Source of the DNA: Zygnema cylindricum
Taxonomy: Eukaryota; Streptophyta; Zygnematophyceae; Zygnematales; Zygnemataceae
Assembly: GCA_037447655.1 (NCBI GenBank)
Contig: JBBHKE010001715.1
Coordinates: forward strand, 51,001-115,000
Direction: 5' to 3'
DNA length: 64,000 bases
Positions 11,820-21,048 of the stretch are shown in pieces (positions within the stretch are counted from its first letter, which is position 1; each line of letters starts with the position of its first letter). Below the pieces are notes generated by a model. The model was given only the letters and a program-made list of their open reading frames with translations, was not told the origin of the DNA and made no database searches. The position numbers and the translations under genes are program-made.

Positions 11820-13017
11820 TTGGTTCTGGTATTGAGAACATCCTCTGTCCGTTCCGGACTCACGTCGTTCTTTTCTTTGTCCTCCGTCTCCTCTACGCTA
11901 TCTGTAGAGGAAACCAAAGACGAGAGCCTCGAGGGATTCGACTCAGGTTCCCTCTCCTTTTGGTCTTCTCCTGGTCTAATTTTTGTCCCACCTCCATACA
12001 CACCGGTCAGTGACATGGCTTCCTCTTCGGAGGGCCCCATGAGCAAAATGCAATTCTGCTTTTCAGGGATGAAGGATACAATGTCTTTATCTCATTTCCG
12101 CATGTTGTATAATACCGAAATGCGCGATTTGGCATTTCGTTATCAAGATCGATTTGATCTTCGTGTAGCATTCTCTCTCCTTGGTCGGTACCTTAGAGGT
12201 TCCGCTCTCACCCTATATTCCCGCAAGTATAATAGTATACTCGCGATGACAGAATTTTCCCCTCCTTTCGCTGGCACACCAGAGGTCATAGGACAAGTGG
12301 ATATCCTGTTTCAGGTCGCTTTTCTCGAGGTCCTAGATGCCAAAAGGTAATGTCCTACTTCCCGCTGTCCCGGAAATTCCTCGGCAATATGCTGTGGCTG
12401 CACGTGCTGCTGTCCCAGCACAATTAGGGATGACGATTCCGCTGCGAGATCCCCTTTCGATTATGTTTGATCTCCTAGAAGGGGAGTATCGAATGCAAAA
12501 TCCATATCAAGTGAAGGAACTGATGAACTTCGAACGTAAACCGGGTGAAACCGCCCCCGTTCTACGTGCCCGTATGGAGACGTTACGAGAAGCCTTACCG
12601 GACTTAATGTCCGATGCGGAAGCTGTCCAAAAATTTGTGGGACAGTTTCCTGATCACTCAAAACGATTTATCCAAAGTCATCTTACGCAGACATACGGCT
12701 TGAAATTTACCTTTGACAAGGCCGCCCAATATACGGTTGAATATGAGATGCAGTCGTGTTGGTGGGAAGCTCATGATCGATCGGAAGTTGCTTTCCCACT
12801 TCCCCCACCAAGCAACCCATGGCCCAACAATAGGCATCCGAAAGTGCCTGCCATGGGAGCTCCACCGTTTAACCCTGGAAACAGATTATGTTTTCGTTGC
12901 GGGGAAACAGGGCATGAGGCTCGTATGTGTCCAGATAAGACGGCCACATGCACTCACTGTCAGCAGATGGGACATTATGCCCATCGATGCAATATTAAAA
13001 ATCCAGAGTTCTCATAT
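11820..13017 (+). pseudogene. gag: Gypsy 1 gag with two zinc knuckles
   Basis: Gag of a Ty3/gypsy element. The first open part (11820-12350) probably initiates at the ATG near 12015 (MASSSEGPMSKM). A frameshift near 12340 moves the frame to the second part (12337-13017). That part has a capsid-like segment (FERKPGETAPVLRARMETL, about residues 66-85) and two CCHC knuckles, CFRCGETGHEARMC (about 12889-12930) and CTHCQQMGHYAHRC (about 12949-12990). It ends at a TAG (13018-13020) that is in the same frame as the protease region, so gag and pol may have been one frame separated by a stop. It is the only gag seen for this family in the window. Confidence 0.85.
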
Positions 13018-13020
13018 TAG

Positions 13021-13935
13021 AATCAAATCAAGAATGGGGGTATTCCCGCCCGTTCCGCCAAGCCGGTCGCTCCGCCTAAGGAGACCGAGAAAGAATCTCC
13101 TCCTCCCAGAATTTCCCGTAGAGAGAGAGAAAAGTTAGAGCTGCAAGCTACTATGGCGGCTATGATGAAGGAACAGTTCGCAGCCTTCATGGCGGAAATG
13201 AAGCCGGAGTTTACACGAATGGCCCGAACGGTCGTTCATATGCCAACGTTGGCCGGTCGAACCCTTCGGGATTCTACCGTCCAACAACGAGCAGCCACGT
13301 TTGACCAAGGCTCGACAGATCATAATCGAGTTGGGAAAGTTACAAATTCTCGAATTCCACTATCTTTTGAGAAAGAAACTCTCTCCCTTCTTCCGGAAAC
13401 GGCTTCGGCTATTGTAGCGGAAGCACTTACAATCTTGGATAGTACAATCCAAGATGCTCATCGCGTCAAGGAATGGTTGAGCATCATATCTTCTATGATC
13501 GAGGACGTGCCTAAGGTCTCTCCTACTTTGGGTGAGGTAACTGCAGCCGCTACTTTACGCGCGTTACAGTTGAATCGCAATCTGTCAGCAGTCCAGCCAA
13601 TTTCGGCGGACGAATGTCGTATATTGGATCCCCACATCAGTTTTCTTGATAACAACCGACACTCATTCACAATCAATGGTGTCGCACCTTCCCTCCCTCT
13701 CGTGGACACCGGAGCAAAACCCGTGATCCTAGGATCCGGATTTGCGTTGAAGCTTGGCCTCACGGCAGACAAGCTGTAACCCACAACCACACGGTTACTG
13801 ACTTCAGCTGGTACCACGGAGCCGGTCCTTGGAATCACCAAGGACCCCCTCGTGTTTCGGTTTCAAACAGAAACCGAAACTGAATTTTCTGAAATTTCTT
13901 CACGTGTATTTCGGGTTGGTGGCGGTGTAGATATG
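13021..13935 (+). pseudogene. pol: Gypsy 1 linker and aspartic protease
   Basis: Continues the gag frame after the TAG: a basic-acidic linker (about 13060-13140), an alpha-helical region, then a retropepsin-like site LVDTGAKPVILGSGF with intact DTG at about 13705. A stop at 13777-13779 and a frame change near 13850 interrupt it; the following block (GGGVDMHDQTFSYRP near 13920) is shared with copies 2 and 3. Of the three protease copies in this window only this one keeps DTG; the others read DNG and NTG. Confidence 0.8.
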
Positions 13936-14349
13936 CATGACCAGACATTCTCTTACAGACCCAATCACTTTCCTGAGCGGAAGATTTGCCTTCCACTTAT
14001 TTCGGCATGGAAGCCCTTACCTACCATGGCTCATTCAGCCACAACACTTCCTGCTTATATTGGTATCGACACATTAGATACTGACATCTCTCCATGTATC
14101 TCTTCATGTATCTCTCCATGTATCTCTCCATGTATTCCCGTGATCAACAAGAACACTTCTAATGGGACTTTGAGTTCTCAGGGTGCAGATTACATGCCTA
14201 TTAGGGAGCATGCCAAGCTTGGTGCTTCGCGTTATTTGCAGGATTTTTCACTGGATTTGGATTCCACGAGGATACTCACTTCTGAGGAGACTCTCGATGC
14301 GCGTCTTCGCGGTCTTCCGATTTTGTTTGCCAGCTCCACCGCAGGCTAA
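13936..14349 (+). pseudogene. Gypsy 1 post-protease to post-integrase fusion
   Basis: Reads LPTMAHSATTLPA (start of the segment preceding the methyltransferase) and then, at about 14060, jumps to TLDTDIS and SQGADYMPIREHAK, which match the region after integrase in gypsy element 3 (about 23605-23720). It contains a 12-bp tandem repeat (four copies of a TCTCCATGTATC-like unit, about 14089-14137, coding SPCIS-like units). It ends TAG/TAA near 14349 just before the polypurine tract. The deletion removed methyltransferase, RT, RNase H, integrase and the PHD finger. Confidence 0.75.
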
Positions 14350-14364
14350 GGAGCAGGGGGGGGA
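14350..14364 (+). promoter_or_regulatory. Gypsy 1 polypurine tract
   Basis: GGAGCA followed by eight G, directly after the last coding remnant and a few bases before repeat B1. The same arrangement (GGAGCTC plus G8) occurs in gypsy element 3 at 23972-23986. Confidence 0.75.
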
Positions 14365-14369
14365 ATAAA

Positions 14370-14562
14370 TGGATCTCTCTCTCAGCTTCCCACTCACCTT
14401 TTCACCTGTTATCTCATTTTTACATTTTCATATTCATTTTAGCTTTGTATTATTATTCATTTTGCTTCGGGATGTGCTTTGCTGTTGTCTCTTCCACGTT
14501 TTCTACTCGCCAGCTGGTTAGGTTGCATGTTTCTTGGTTTGATTAAACACATGCACGATAGC
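14370..14562 (+). repeat. Gypsy 1 repeat segment B1
   Basis: Starts TGGATCTCTC and ends ATGCACGATAGC. Repeated almost exactly at 15365-15555 (B2). Right after the polypurine tract, so by position it is the beginning of U3. Confidence 0.85.
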
Positions 14563-15364
14563 TGTCATGCCGCATTGTGTCGGGACATGTATTTTGTTTA
14601 TTTGTAAGAATATTACGGGTTGAGGCTACACTAATTCTGGTTGTGTTAAAATCATGCTTGAATACAGGATTTATTGTGTACTTACTTCGAAGAGACATTG
14701 GGAATTCTGCGGGTGACACAGAGATACATATTTTCGTGCTCGATTTGAAGGTGCACGATTCGAATGGCGTACGCGGATATCGTTTGGAGGTCGTACGATA
14801 CAAGATGAACGAACCTCCATGATATTACATTTGTACTTTTTTTTTCGCCTGTACTTTCACTTAAGTTGGAATTTCGCGATGTACGAATCGGATGTACGAA
14901 TCGCGTGTACGCGGAGCGTTTGTTGGCGCTTCGATTTTTGGTTCACATTGAAGTCGTGAACCCATGTAGGTTCACGCATACATCTAGTTAGGAAGGGTTT
15001 TAATCCGCGGATTGTGAATTTTGTAACGTAGGCATATGGTCCTAGTCGCTTATTGGCCAGAACCCAAACTTGTCACAAATTGTACAGTGAAATACTCTCA
15101 CATGATTGGCTAGTTAGCAAATGTCAGAAAGTAGTACTTTGGTTGTTTCGTTAGTACTTAGACGATTGCGTTAGGTTTGTACTCTCATAGTTTGAGAGTA
15201 CAAGAATTGGTCGAAAAGGATTTAGATTTTTCTGTCTTTTTCCCTTGTCTTTTTCCTTAGTCAAATTGTCAATTTTTTCCCTACAAGGCTTTTTCTGCCT
15301 TAGTTTTTTTCAGCGCTTAGCTTTTCTCTTTTCTTATTATACTTTCATTGTAAGACCTACAAGT
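14563..15364 (+). repeat. Gypsy 1 repeat segment A2
   Basis: Copy of A1 starting TGTCATGCCGC and ending CCTACAAGT. It is followed directly by B2 rather than by leader sequence. Relative to gypsy element 3, the last several hundred bases of the A segment are missing here. Confidence 0.85.
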
Positions 15365-15555
15365 TGGATCTCTCTCTCGGCTTCCCACTCACCTTTTCAC
15401 CTGTTATCTCATTTTTACATTTTCATATTCATTTTAGCTTTGTATTATTATTTATTTTGCTTCGGGATGTGCTTTGCTGTTGTCTATTCCACGTTTTCTA
15501 CTCGCCAGCTGGTTAGGTTGCATGTTTCTTGGTTTGATTAAACACATGCACGACA
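15365..15555 (+). repeat. Gypsy 1 repeat segment B2 (3' end of element)
   Basis: Second copy of the B segment, ending GCACGACA. The 3' flank resumes copia A LTR sequence after the ACAA duplication. Confidence 0.85.
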
Positions 15556-15887
15556 ACAATGTAAAAGTGATAGTGATCTAGTCACGCCTCGTCAGTATTT
15601 GTTAGCAGCGGCTGTCAGCCATCCGATTAGAGGATTTGGCACCGTAGAACTGACTTCACGAAGTCCCGTGGTCCTACCGAATATCCGTAGGTCTACGGAG
15701 GACATACTCACGCATTCTCTCTAGTGACGACGCGTGTCCCAAGTGTGAATGAATCGTGAACTCCCAACTTCACTGTCACACTTATTTTGGTAAGTACTGA
15801 ACCAAACTCAACCAAAAATAGTCTTGAACAGCTTTATCTCCCTCACAGCTGAGGCATAGAGAGGACTAAAGCTTTCTAAAAACATCA
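15556..15887 (-). repeat. Copia A 5' LTR, right part
   Basis: Continues the LTR interrupted at 8902 and ends AACATCA at 15887 (AACAACA in other copies). Sequence to the right is gypsy leader, so the copia copy had itself inserted in, or been joined to, gypsy fragment 2. Confidence 0.88.
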
Positions 15888-17200
15888 TGTTATTGTAAAT
15901 CTGCACCCAAGGGTTCTTGGATAGCAATTTTCCTGTTTTTATAGATTTGGTCCTTTGGTCTTGCCAACTGTTTGAAGGGTAAAGGTTTTGGTAAACCGAC
16001 TTCTTGCTAGATATGACCATCGGGTCTTTATATTGACTGAGTGTGTTGACTAGACGAGTGGATTGGTCTGACACGTGTTACATCTCGGTTAGGTCGTGCG
16101 AAACAGTTCAGTATCGTAGTCAGGGTTTTCTCCTTGGTTTATGCCCACAGACTAGGACAACCTTTCTTATTTATCCAGGTCCGCCTGAGGTGGTACACTG
16201 TATTGTCCTTCGCAGTAAAATCCTTCATATTTTCCTGAATCGTTGACCACATCCGATCCAATTGCAGATCGCATATCGCTGTCAGTGTGGTTTGGTCTCA
16301 CATCTATGTAATCATTGTCATCGGTTTCATCTAGGTCACACCTATAGGGGACCGAAGAAGACTTTTCGGAGGAAACCTTTCCAACTCCTCACACTCGTTT
16401 CCTCTGAGCGGTTCAACCAGTTACTACGGAAGAGCGTCGTAATCTCGATCCCCATATCAGTTTTTTTGATAACTCTCGAGGATCATTCGCGGTGAATGGT
16501 GTACACCCCACTTTTCCTCTCATGGACAACGGGGCCAAACCCGTGATCCTCGGATCCAGATTTGCACTCAAGCTTGGTCTGACAGCAGACAAGCTTCAAG
16601 CGACCGCTTCCCGCCTTCTTTCTTCGGCTAGGACCACGGAGCTGGTCCTCGGAATCACAAAGGACCCGCTTATCTTTCGGATTCAGACAGGAACCGAAAA
16701 TGAGTCCGTTGAAATTGCCGTCAGAGCATTGGTCACCAAATGTGACGACTATGAGTGTTTGACGGGTCAAGACGTTATATTCTGAATTGGCGGTGGTGTG
16801 GACATGCACGACCAAACATTTTTTTACCGACCGACACACTTTCAGGAGCGCAAAATCAGCCTCTCTCTCATTTTAGCTCGCCGACCTTTACCCACTATGG
16901 CTCACTCGGCTACGACTCTTCTCGCATTTTTGGGGAACTTCGTTGGGGTGGAAATTTTCCAGTCTCTTTTGGCCGAAGAAATTATACCGGATAGTTTTCC
17001 TTTACCCGAGCTCTTTGCGGAACCGGGTTTTCTTATCAATTCTCACACATTTGACAATGTTTATAAGTCCACATTATCTATTCCATTAACGACTATCCCT
17101 CCTATACCTACAGTTGCAACCGATCCTTCGGGTTTCCTTCCTATCAATTGGAAGCTCGTACAGATGAGTCCTCATACATACAGGGTCGTTATTTTGGAGC
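15888..17200 (+). pseudogene. pol: Gypsy fragment 2: leader, protease, pre-methyltransferase segment
   Basis: Leader similar to gypsy 1 positions 11450-11760 (15888-16240, with three hairpin motifs), then an internal deletion of gag, then the protease region from about 16410. Its active-site triplet reads DNG (LMDNGAKPVIL, near 16525). The downstream block (GGGVDMHDQTF, FLINSHTFDN, TVATDPSGFLPI) is about the same as 19240-19640 of gypsy element 3, and the fragment stops at RVVIL, exactly where element 3 continues into the methyltransferase motif DLFAGIG. Here the arginine codon CGA near 16880 is intact, while element 3 has TGA. Confidence 0.85.
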
Positions 17201-17465
17201 AATAGGAGTGAGGGGTGTCTCCTTCCCTTTCCCCTTTTCGGACACACTGCTGTCCCCATCATCTGCCTCCTTCGCCGAGGCAGCCGTTGTTGTAGGAAAC
17301 CTTACTCCCCCAAATCCTGGTGGAGATCCCGAAGGTGGACGTTTCACTTGTCCACTGACGATACCCAAGTATCGTTTTTCACACAAAGCTCCCATCATCA
17401 TGGCTTCCCAATAGATGAACCCAGATCCATTGAAGGTGGACACCCTAGAGGGTGGGCCCATAACC
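17201..17465 (-). pseudogene. gag: Copia B fragment, gag N-terminus
   Basis: The minus strand reads FQVMGPPSRVSTFNGSGF then a low-complexity hydrophilic tail ending near 17204, where it abuts gypsy fragment 2. It is homologous to the N-terminus of copia I gag (59877-59640). The first codons MEDTEF lie in the adjoining LTR. The rest of the element is missing. Confidence 0.8.
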
Positions 17466-18502
17466 TGAAATTCTGTGTCCTCCATTGGACCACAAAATAC
17501 AGGAAGCCTCTAGATAGTATTTAACTAGCCCACTTTAAGCCACAACCACTGCTGCCCAAGAAGGCAAACTGAGAATTTGACTGCACCTCTGTGTAGCGTG
17601 GACTCCCTTGAGTCCGTAGCAAAAAGAATCACTGAAAACGGCCAACCAGCGGATAAGTTATGAGGCAGTAAAAATGCCAATTTGTACAAACTCTCAAAGG
17701 GAGAGGTGACTACCTACCAAAATTTTTTAAGTCCTTATTCTCTCTAATAACTCCTATCTACTGAAGTACGGACCAATCAGATTACTGTATCGTACACAAA
17801 AGTACTACTGGCGATGTACCTTTTGTACGGCCTATGTACGACAAGGCTATTAAGTGGACGCATGTCCACTTTTCACTCGTCCGTACGTTCCTCGGAATTC
17901 CTATGACCGAATGTCATCTCTCTACGTGGCTCCAGGTCATGCCACGTCACAAAACACCAAAATGACCATTCCAGGATTTCGGCGATGATGTGCGCCGTTG
18001 GATTTTACGCGAAACGTAATCTTAGCCGTAATAAATACTTGCGCGACATTTGTTCCGATGTCGAAATAAAATGCGTGGTATCCGTTTTGAATTAGCGTCG
18101 TACGACGTACTTTATAAAACTGAATCTATGTACGTCGTATACAGTTCTAGTTAAATGGATTTAATTCCTCCTAACCAAATATATATCTATTACATACCAT
18201 AGCACTTAGCATTGGTCCTAGTCTTTTAGGATAAGGCTGACCGCTACCGGTCAAATTGACGAACCGTAGGTACCGGGATCAAATCTCTGGTTCGTCAAGT
18301 ATATTTTTAGTAACCTACTAAAAATAGTTGTCTGTTGAACTAAGGCAGCCATGGATCAACCTCTCTCTCTTACCTTCAGTGACTACAACAAGTATGAAGC
18401 TAGAGAGCGGAGGTGGAGGCAGGCTGTCCGTCCTTTTTCCTTTTCCTTTTATAAAAACATATTTAAACCTAAAAATACTTTAGAAATCTATAAATTTCAA
18501 TA
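17466..18502 (-). repeat. Copia B-type 5' LTR
   Basis: Starts TGAAATTCTG beside the PBS GTGGGCCCATAACC (plus-strand view, 17452-17465) and ends TTTCAATA. It is homologous to the LTRs of copia I. It contains the tRNA-like cassette at about 18210-18310 and the conserved CT-rich/AGTGACT block near 18350-18415. Gypsy element 3 starts immediately to the right. Confidence 0.85.
18210..18312 (+). promoter_or_regulatory. tRNA-like pol III cassette in LTR
   Basis: A-box-like TAGTCTTTTAGGATAAGG, an anticodon-like hairpin TGACC..GGTCA, a 10-bp outer hairpin TTGACGAACC/GGTTCGTCAA, a T-arm-like GGGATCAAATCT, then TTTTT. Antisense to the LTR. Homologous cassettes occur in the other B-type LTRs. Confidence 0.5.
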
Positions 18503-18510
18503 TTGTTCAC

Positions 18511-19335
18511 ATGTCGTCGTTGGCCAGACGATCCCTTCGAGATTTGACTGTCGAACAACGGGCGGCCACATTTGAAAAGGGCACAGCGGACCATAACCGA
18601 GTGGGCAAATTACAAAATTCTCGTGTTCCACTCTCATTTGCAAAAGAGCCCTTGGCTTCCCTACCGGAAACCGCTACTACCATCGCGGCAGAGGCACTGA
18701 CCATATTAGATAGCACTATTCATGAGGCTCATCAGGTGAAGGAGCGATTAAGTATTCTTTCAACAATGTTGGAGGATGTACCCAAAGCCCTTCCCTTCGT
18801 TGATGAGGTCGCGGCGGTAGCCGCTTTGAGGGCACTGAGGTTAAACCGCAGTCTCTCAGATGTTCAACCGGTTACTACAAAAGAGCGTCATAATCTTGAT
18901 CCCCACATCAGTTTATTTGATAACTCTTGGGGATCATTCCCAGTAAACGGTGTTCACCCCACTCTTCCTCTCATAAACACCGGCGCCAAACCTGTGATCA
19001 TTGGATCCGGATTTGCGCTCAAGCTTGGTTTGACAGCAGACAAGCTTCAGGCGACCACTACCCGCCTTCTTACTTCGGTTGGGACCACGGAGCCGGTCCT
19101 CGGAATCACAAAGGACCAGCTCATCTTTCGGTTTGAGACAGGAACCGAAAATGAGTCTGTTGAAATTGCTGTCAGAGCATTAGTCACTAAATGTGACGAC
19201 TATGAGTGTTTGGTGGGTCAAGACGTTATATTCCGAATCGGCGGTGGTGTGGACATGCACGACCAAACATTTTCTTACCGACCGACACACTTTTCGGAAA
19301 GCAAAATTTGCCTCCTTCTCATTTCAGCCCGCTGA
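18511..19335 (+). pseudogene. pol: Gypsy 3 linker and aspartic protease
   Basis: A 274-codon frame. Residues 1-130 match the helical linker of gypsy 1. The protease site reads LINTGAKPVIIGSGF with the catalytic Asp replaced by Asn (codon 156, about 18976). It continues through the GGGVDMHDQTFSYRP block and stops at TGA 19333-19335. The paralogue at about 16880 has CGA at this point, so the stop is a C-to-T change in a CpG. The next frame, the methyltransferase segment, is in the same phase. Confidence 0.85.
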
Positions 19336-19338
19336 CCT

Positions 19339-20550
19339 TTGCCCACTATGGCTCACTCGGCTATGGCTCTTCCCGCATTTTTGAGGAACTCCGTTGGGGA
19401 GGAAATTTTCCACTCTCTTTCGGTAGAAGAAATTATACCGGATAGTTCTCCCTTACCCGAGCTCTTTGCGGAACCAGGTTTTTTAATTAATTCTCACACC
19501 TTTGACAATATTTATAAGTCCACATTATCTATTCCATTAACGACTATCCCTCCTATACCGACGGTTGCAACCGATCCTTCGGGTTTCCTTCCAATCAGTT
19601 GGAAGCCCGTACAGCTGAGTCCTCATACGGACGGGGTCGTTATTCTAGACCTATTCGCTGGGATCGGAACTTCACTATTGTCATGTTTACGGAGTGGTCT
19701 CCTCATCCGTCACTACTATGCAATAGAAATTTATGCATTTGCTAGGAAAGCACAATTGCACCACTGTAATCTCCTGCATTCTCAGTATCCACAGTTGTTT
19801 CCAAAGTCAGCCTTTCTACACATGCACACAACTTTTCCACAAGACATTAACATCCTTAGTAATCATCACCTACGGGATGTCGAACCGATAGACCTTGTTT
19901 TCGGGGGGTGGGAGTGTCAAGGCATGTCTTGGGCCGGCAGAGATCTTGGTTTGGCGGATCCCCGTACTAAATTGTTTTTTGAGCTTTTGAGGATCCTTCA
20001 TTTTTTTCAAACCATGTCCAAGCCTGTCGGATACATTTTAGAGAACGTTGCAGCCTATAATGATCCTCGGCCAACAGTTCTGGCTGACTATAAGCGCATA
20101 GAACACCTCATCGGACCCCCGCTAATTGTTGATGCCGCTCGGCATGGGTCCCTTGCACATCGGGTTCGCTCCAAATGGAAAAACCTAATCGATGTTGGTC
20201 GTCTTTGTGAGCCTAATTTGTTTGTAAGACCTCCCACTACAGACATTACGAACGCTTTGCTTCCCTTTCACCGAGTCCAATCATGTGTCCAAACTGACTA
20301 CCCTCCGAATTACAACATTAATGTACGTGGCCAACCCTCGGATCCTTTCACTGAGTGTCTTCGCTTAATTCCATGCATACCTCTCATATCAGGCATGCTC
20401 CGAAATAATGGCACTGGAGGTTAGAGACCTATGGCACACAGGAGCATCTCATGCGATTTTATTCCAGCACTACTGCGGCCACCGACTTCTGGATTGACAG
20501 CGTTGCACTTTGTTGGGTAGTATCATGGATTCTCAATCTTTATCATTTGT
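19339..20550 (+). pseudogene. C5 cytosine DNA methyltransferase domain inside gypsy polyprotein
   Basis: Predicted to transfer a methyl group from S-adenosylmethionine to cytosine C5. The 361-codon frame shows, in canonical order, motif I ILDLFAGIGTSLL (residues about 102-114), motif II-like YYAIE (Glu130), motif IV DLVFGGWECQGMSWAG with the catalytic Cys193 (about 19915), motif VI YILENV (Glu235) and a motif VIII-like LAHRVRSKWKNL (272-283). Motif X (VALCWVVSWIL, about 20502-20534) lies in another frame after the TAG at 20422-20424, so a frameshift separates it. The Pro of the usual PCQ is Glu here. The N-terminal 100 residues are a linker shared with fragment 2. It lies between protease and RT. 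The copy is broken but all core motifs are recognisable. Retroelement-borne C5 methyltransferases are known from charophyte algae and dinoflagellates. Confidence 0.88.
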
Positions 20551-21048
20551 CTTAGGTTTGGGCCTTGCGGTGGTCGCTACGCGGAATCACCCCGATACAG
20601 CCGATTGAGGGGGGAAATCTGCCCATTGATTTGTTTCCTCCTATTATCCTATCTGAGAAAATCCATTTCGGTTTTTTTTTTTCCTTCTCTCACACCTGCG
20701 GTTAAGTACATCTCCATCTATGATTTCCTCAACTCCAGTCATATGTCTTGGGAAATCCTGGCCTGTACAGCCGCTCAATCCAGAATTTCATCGTTTCCTA
20801 GCTCGGCACCGAAATGGACAGCTTCATTTTCGACACATAGCTAGCACCACTGGGTGAACTGTTTGCAGCAGACTCTAGTAAAATACAAGTTAGGCCACTC
20901 ACTCATCGCCGATGAGCAAATTGCATTTGCTCAGGCCATGGAAGCTTTCACTATCAAGAGTCTTGAGACGCCCAAGTGGAAGTTCAGTTCCAGTCTCACA
21001 AAGGCGGAATAGGCACTATTAAGTGACACAGTCACTTGTCAGATAAAT
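20551..21048 (+). other. Spacer between methyltransferase and RT, decayed pol
   Basis: No recognisable domain. In the RT frame, short stretches such as HSLIADEQIAFAQAMEAF and SLETPKWKFSSSLTKAE (about 20890-21010) look like the connection that precedes gypsy RT, broken by stops at 20842-20844 and 21010-21012. A T-rich tract at 20671-20680 may be a frameshift site. Confidence 0.5.

Larger units (their letters stand above)
8903..15555 (+). mobile_element. Gypsy element 1, gag-protease deletion derivative with split direct repeats
   Basis: Inserted in the copia A LTR. Ends are TGTCATGC (8903) and GCACGACA (15555), imperfect inverted repeats of each other, flanked by the direct repeat ACAA (8899-8902 and 15556-15559). 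The order is repeat A1, leader, gag, protease, post-integrase remnant, polypurine tract, then B1-A2-B2. The region from methyltransferase to integrase that gypsy element 3 carries is absent: the sequence jumps near 14060 from the post-protease segment to the post-integrase segment. It could move only with proteins supplied by a complete relative. Confidence 0.85.

Noticed and set aside
13852-14349. Independent small gene after the gypsy 1 protease
   Set aside because: Both halves align to segments of the gypsy 3 polyprotein on either side of a deletion.
8903-15555. Tyrosine-recombinase (DIRS/Ngaro) element, because of split repeats
   Set aside because: No recombinase motifs found; the related element 3 has a clear HHCC plus DDE integrase and gypsy-type RT order.
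19339-20550. Bacterial restriction-modification gene or contamination
   Set aside because: It is in frame with the protease and RT of the element, repeated upstream segments match in fragment 2, and there is no nuclease partner.
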